From: an uncultured Pseudomonas sp.
GTDB taxonomy: Bacteria; Pseudomonadota; Gammaproteobacteria; Pseudomonadales; Pseudomonadaceae
Direction: 5' to 3'
DNA: 7,012 nt
Assembly: GCA_946886875.1 (NCBI GenBank)
Contig: CAMPJN010000195.1
Location: 1 to 7,012 of the forward strand
This document shows, in pieces, positions 5,903-7,012 of this stretch (the stretch's first letter is position 1; each line of letters starts with the position of its first letter). Position numbers and translations under genes: made by a program. The notes under the pieces were generated by a model. That model was given only the letters and a program-made list of their open reading frames with translations, made no database searches and had not been told where the DNA came from.

Positions 5903-5910
5903 TGGCGCCC
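5894..5910 (+). repeat. GC-rich hairpin at the stop codon of the 58-residue ORF
   Basis: GGGCGC (5894-5899) pairs perfectly with GCGCCC (5905-5910) around TGATG, the loop containing the TGA stop. No T run follows, so it is at most a weak terminator or an mRNA end-protecting hairpin. Its right arm overlaps the candidate NtrC site. Confidence 0.4.
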
Positions 5911-5922
5911 CGTTAAGGTGCG
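5906..5922 (+). promoter_or_regulatory. Candidate NtrC enhancer site upstream of nasA
   Basis: CGCCCCGTTAAGGTGCG fits the NtrC dyad TGCACC-N5-GGTGCA with correct half-site spacing. The right half (GGTGC) is exact; the left core is GCCCC where GCACC is expected. It lies roughly 110-125 bases before the predicted transcription start, a usual enhancer distance. GGGCACC at 5959-5965 may be an extra half-site. Support is moderate and comes mainly from the sigma-54 promoter downstream. Confidence 0.4.
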
Positions 5923-6006
5923 CGAATAAACATATCGCTCCCTTTTGCATCACGCAGCGGGCACCTAAATAGCCCAACCCCCTGAAAAATCGCCCTATTC
6001 TGGTAT

Positions 6007-6022
6007 TGGCTTGGCTTTTGCT
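6007..6022 (+). promoter_or_regulatory. Sigma-54 promoter of the nasA leader
   Basis: TTGGCTTGGCTTTTGCT (6006-6022) matches the -24/-12 form TGGC-N8-TTGC. The invariant GG (6008-6009) and GC (6020-6021) are separated by exactly ten bases. Only the inner part of the -24 box (TTG instead of ACG) departs from consensus. Transcription should begin near 6033, just before the first leader hairpin at 6037. Sigma-54 dependence, with NtrC as likely activator, would place nasA under nitrogen-limitation control. Confidence 0.75.
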
Positions 6023-6036
6023 TATACATGGATAAA

Positions 6037-6077
6037 GGCGGCCAACGGTGGCTGCTCGATAAACGACAAAGACGTCG
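6037..6077 (+). promoter_or_regulatory. ANTAR-target RNA switch (tandem hexaloop hairpins) in the nasA leader
   Basis: This is a second copy of the element at 7-48. P1 has arms 6037-6043 (GGCGGCC) and 6050-6056 (GGCTGCT), seven pairs with G-U wobbles, closing the hexaloop AACGGT (6044-6049). P2 has arms 6064-6067 (CGAC) and 6074-6077 (GTCG) closing AAAGAC (6068-6073). Loop A1 and G4 are kept in both hairpins, and the linker is seven bases. Arm sequences of P1 differ from copy one while pairing is preserved, which is good evidence for selection on structure. P2 overlaps the 5' arm of the following terminator. Binding by NasT or a NasR-like protein when nitrate or nitrite is present would allow transcription into nasA. 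Confidence 0.87.
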
Positions 6078-6119
6078 CATAAACCACACCTCCGGGTGAT
6101 CGGCTTATGCGGCGTTTTT
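6068..6119 (+). terminator. Regulated intrinsic terminator in the nasA leader
   Basis: Bases 6072-6082 pair with 6105-6115 over 11 continuous positions (one G-U). The A-rich loop 6068-6071 can extend this against the T run 6115-6119. Inside, CACC (6087-6090) and GGTG (6095-6098) close a TCCG tetraloop, a stable UNCG type. The 5' arm reuses the AAAGAC loop and 3' arm of P2. Both leaders continue from the T run into CGTTTC. The nasA start codon lies 201 bases further on. Confidence 0.85.
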
Positions 6120-6320
6120 CGTTTCATGCTCCAGCGTTTGGAGCCGGCGCGAGTGCTGTGATCCAACGCTCCCGCTTGTCACTCTCAACCCAGCTGCGGC
6201 TTCGGCCTCAGGATGTTGCACCACAAGTGCGACATCTCCCCGGTGGGATGTGGCGCGCCGTGTCCACGACCATGGTGCGTCATATCCGACCGGGATCCTA
6301 TTTTGCTGATGAGGTTTTCG
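6120..6320 (+). promoter_or_regulatory. Long structured 5' untranslated region between the leader terminator and nasA
   Basis: In the nrt copy the T run is followed by the start codon after only 25 bases; here 201 bases intervene with no credible gene. It holds a perfect hairpin, GCTCCA (6128-6133) with TGGAGC (6139-6144). It also holds a 10-pair hairpin, GATGTTGCAC (6212-6221) with GTGCGACATC (6227-6236), one G-U, loop CACAA. The ACATC of the latter can instead pair with a second GATGT (6247-6251), forming ACATCTC/GGGATGT. The nasA frame is open back to 6162, but no upstream start in it has a ribosome site. The function is unknown. Confidence 0.5.
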
Positions 6321-7012
6321 ATGAATACGAGTTTCTGGAAATCCGGCCACACACCAACGCTGTTCGCCGCGTTCCTCTATTTCGACTTGAGCTTCATGGT
6401 CTGGTACCTGCTTGGCCCATTGGCCGTGCAGATCGCCACCGATCTCGACCTGACCGCCCAGCAGCGCGGTCTGATGGTAGCGACGCCGATTCTCGCTGGC
6501 GCCGTACTGCGCTTGTTGATGGGCTTTCTGGCCGATCGCCTGTCACCCAAGACTGCCGGTTTGATCGGCCAGGTGATCGTCATAGTGGCGCTGTTCTGCG
6601 CCTGGAGAATCGGTGTCAACAGCTACGAACATGCCCTGTTGCTTGGCCTGTTCCTCGGCTTCGCCGGTGCCGCCTTTGCCGTAGCTCTACCGCTGGCCTC
6701 ACAGTGGTACCCGCCGCAGCACCAGGGCAAGGCCATGGGCATCGCCGGTGCAGGCAACTCCGGCACCGTCTTTGCCGCTCTGTTCGCCCCGGGTCTGGCA
6801 GCGCTGTTCGGCTGGCAGAACGTATTCGGCTGGGCACTGATTCCGCTGCTGATCACCGTGGTGCTGTTCGCCTTTCTGGCGAAGAATTCGCCTGAGCGTC
6901 CGAAGCCGAAAGCCGCTGCCGATTACCTGCGAGCACTGGGCGACCGCGACAGCTGGTGGTTCATGTTTTTCTACAGCGTTACCTTCGGTGGCTTTATCGG
7001 CCTGGCCAGCGC
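6321..7012 (+). CDS. nasA: NarK/NasA-family MFS nitrate/nitrite transporter, N-terminal 230 residues
   Basis: This is an inner-membrane major facilitator that imports nitrate (or exchanges it for nitrite) for assimilation; the gene continues past the window, and a full protein would be about 400 residues. Visible are helix 1 (about residues 11-36) and helix 2 with ATPILAGAVLRLLMGFLADRL (54-74). The latter contains Arg64, at the place of the anion-binding arginine of the family, and the MFS loop motif GFLADRLSPK (68-77). Further helices run to about 187. The nitrate signature AGAGNSGTVFAALFAP (142-157) includes GNSGT. A hydrophilic loop (188-210) precedes the next helix. The ATG at 6321 has GAGG (6311-6314) six bases upstream. 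An in-frame ATG at 6309 and one at 6213 lack ribosome sites. Transcription from the sigma-54 promoter must pass the leader terminator at 6068-6119. No stop or frameshift is seen. Confidence 0.92.
   Translation, partial: MNTSFWKSGHTPTLFAAFLYFDLSFMVWYLLGPLAVQIATDLDLTAQQRGLMVATPILAGAVLRLLMGFLADRLSPKTAGLIGQVIVIVALFCAWRIGVNSYEHALLLGLFLGFAGAAFAVALPLASQWYPPQHQGKAMGIAGAGNSGTVFAALFAPGLAALFGWQNVFGWALIPLLITVVLFAFLAKNSPERPKPKAAADYLRALGDRDSWWFMFFYSVTFGGFIGLAS

Noticed and set aside
5575..5916. Plus-strand open frame (113 residues) overlapping the 58-residue ORF
   Set aside because: No ribosome site, start inside an inverted repeat, composition of a non-coding frame; the overlapping frame from 5726 has a strong ribosome site and signal peptide.
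5944..5965. Second NtrC-like dyad (TTGCATC...GGGCACC)
   Set aside because: The half-sites are one base too far apart for the NtrC dyad and match poorly; at most a lone half-site.
6126..6161. Possible 11-residue leader peptide (ATG at 6126)
   Set aside because: No ribosome site ahead of it, no run of regulatory codons and no link to the terminator, which already precedes it.
6213..6320. In-frame N-terminal extension of nasA from the ATG at 6213
   Set aside because: The 36 extra residues are Cys/Pro/His-rich and precede the normal start of the MFS fold, and no ribosome site is present. GAGG before 6321 fits.
6107..6895. Plus-strand open frame (262 residues) over the start of nasA
   Set aside because: It begins inside the leader terminator, lacks a ribosome site and is Arg/Ser/Pro-rich. 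The frame from 6321 gives a textbook MFS protein.

Overview
The window reads as a nitrogen-assimilation segment of a Pseudomonas-type gammaproteobacterial chromosome. The grounds are high-GC coding sequence with C/G-ending codons, GAGG/AGGA ribosome binding sites, terminators of the AAACCCGC...GCGGGTTT type common in pseudomonads, and a nitrate-transport gene set with a PL7 lyase beside it, a neighbourhood I recall from P. aeruginosa. The genus is an inference. No mobile element, CRISPR array, tRNA or rRNA was seen.

Layout. Bases 1-95 hold a riboregulatory leader that runs in from upstream. Bases 121-3376 hold an ABC-type nitrate uptake operon: nrtA (periplasmic binding protein), a 9-bp intercistronic hairpin, nrtB (permease) and nrtD (ATPase). 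It is closed by a perfect 28-bp inverted repeat (3378-3438). Next come a leaderless PL7 alginate-lyase gene (3537-4226) and a small hot-dog thioesterase gene (4307-4750). Nested inverted repeats (4766-4820) separate the latter from a convergent two-helix membrane protein gene on the minus strand (4819-5373). Bases 5385-5725 have no convincing gene. A 58-residue secreted-type ORF follows (5726-5902). Then come a candidate NtrC site, a sigma-54 promoter (6007-6022), a second copy of the riboregulatory leader (6037-6119), a structured 200-base untranslated stretch, and the 5' part of a NarK/NasA-type MFS nitrate transporter gene (6321 to the window edge).

Main result. Two nitrate transporters of unrelated families (ABC and MFS) are each preceded by the same RNA switch. 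It consists of two small hairpins with hexanucleotide loops AACGGY and AAAGAC, each with A at loop position 1 and G at position 4, followed by an intrinsic terminator whose 5' arm starts inside the second hairpin. This is the architecture of ANTAR-protein antitermination targets (NasR, or NasT/NasS). The second hairpin and the terminator cannot form together, so an ANTAR protein released by nitrate or nitrite would favour read-through. The MFS copy also shows its promoter: a well-spaced sigma-54 -24/-12 element placed so that the RNA would start just before the first hairpin. The expected logic is nitrogen limitation (NtrC/sigma-54) to start transcription and nitrate/nitrite (NasT/NasS) to let it through. 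The regulators and the reductases are not in this window.
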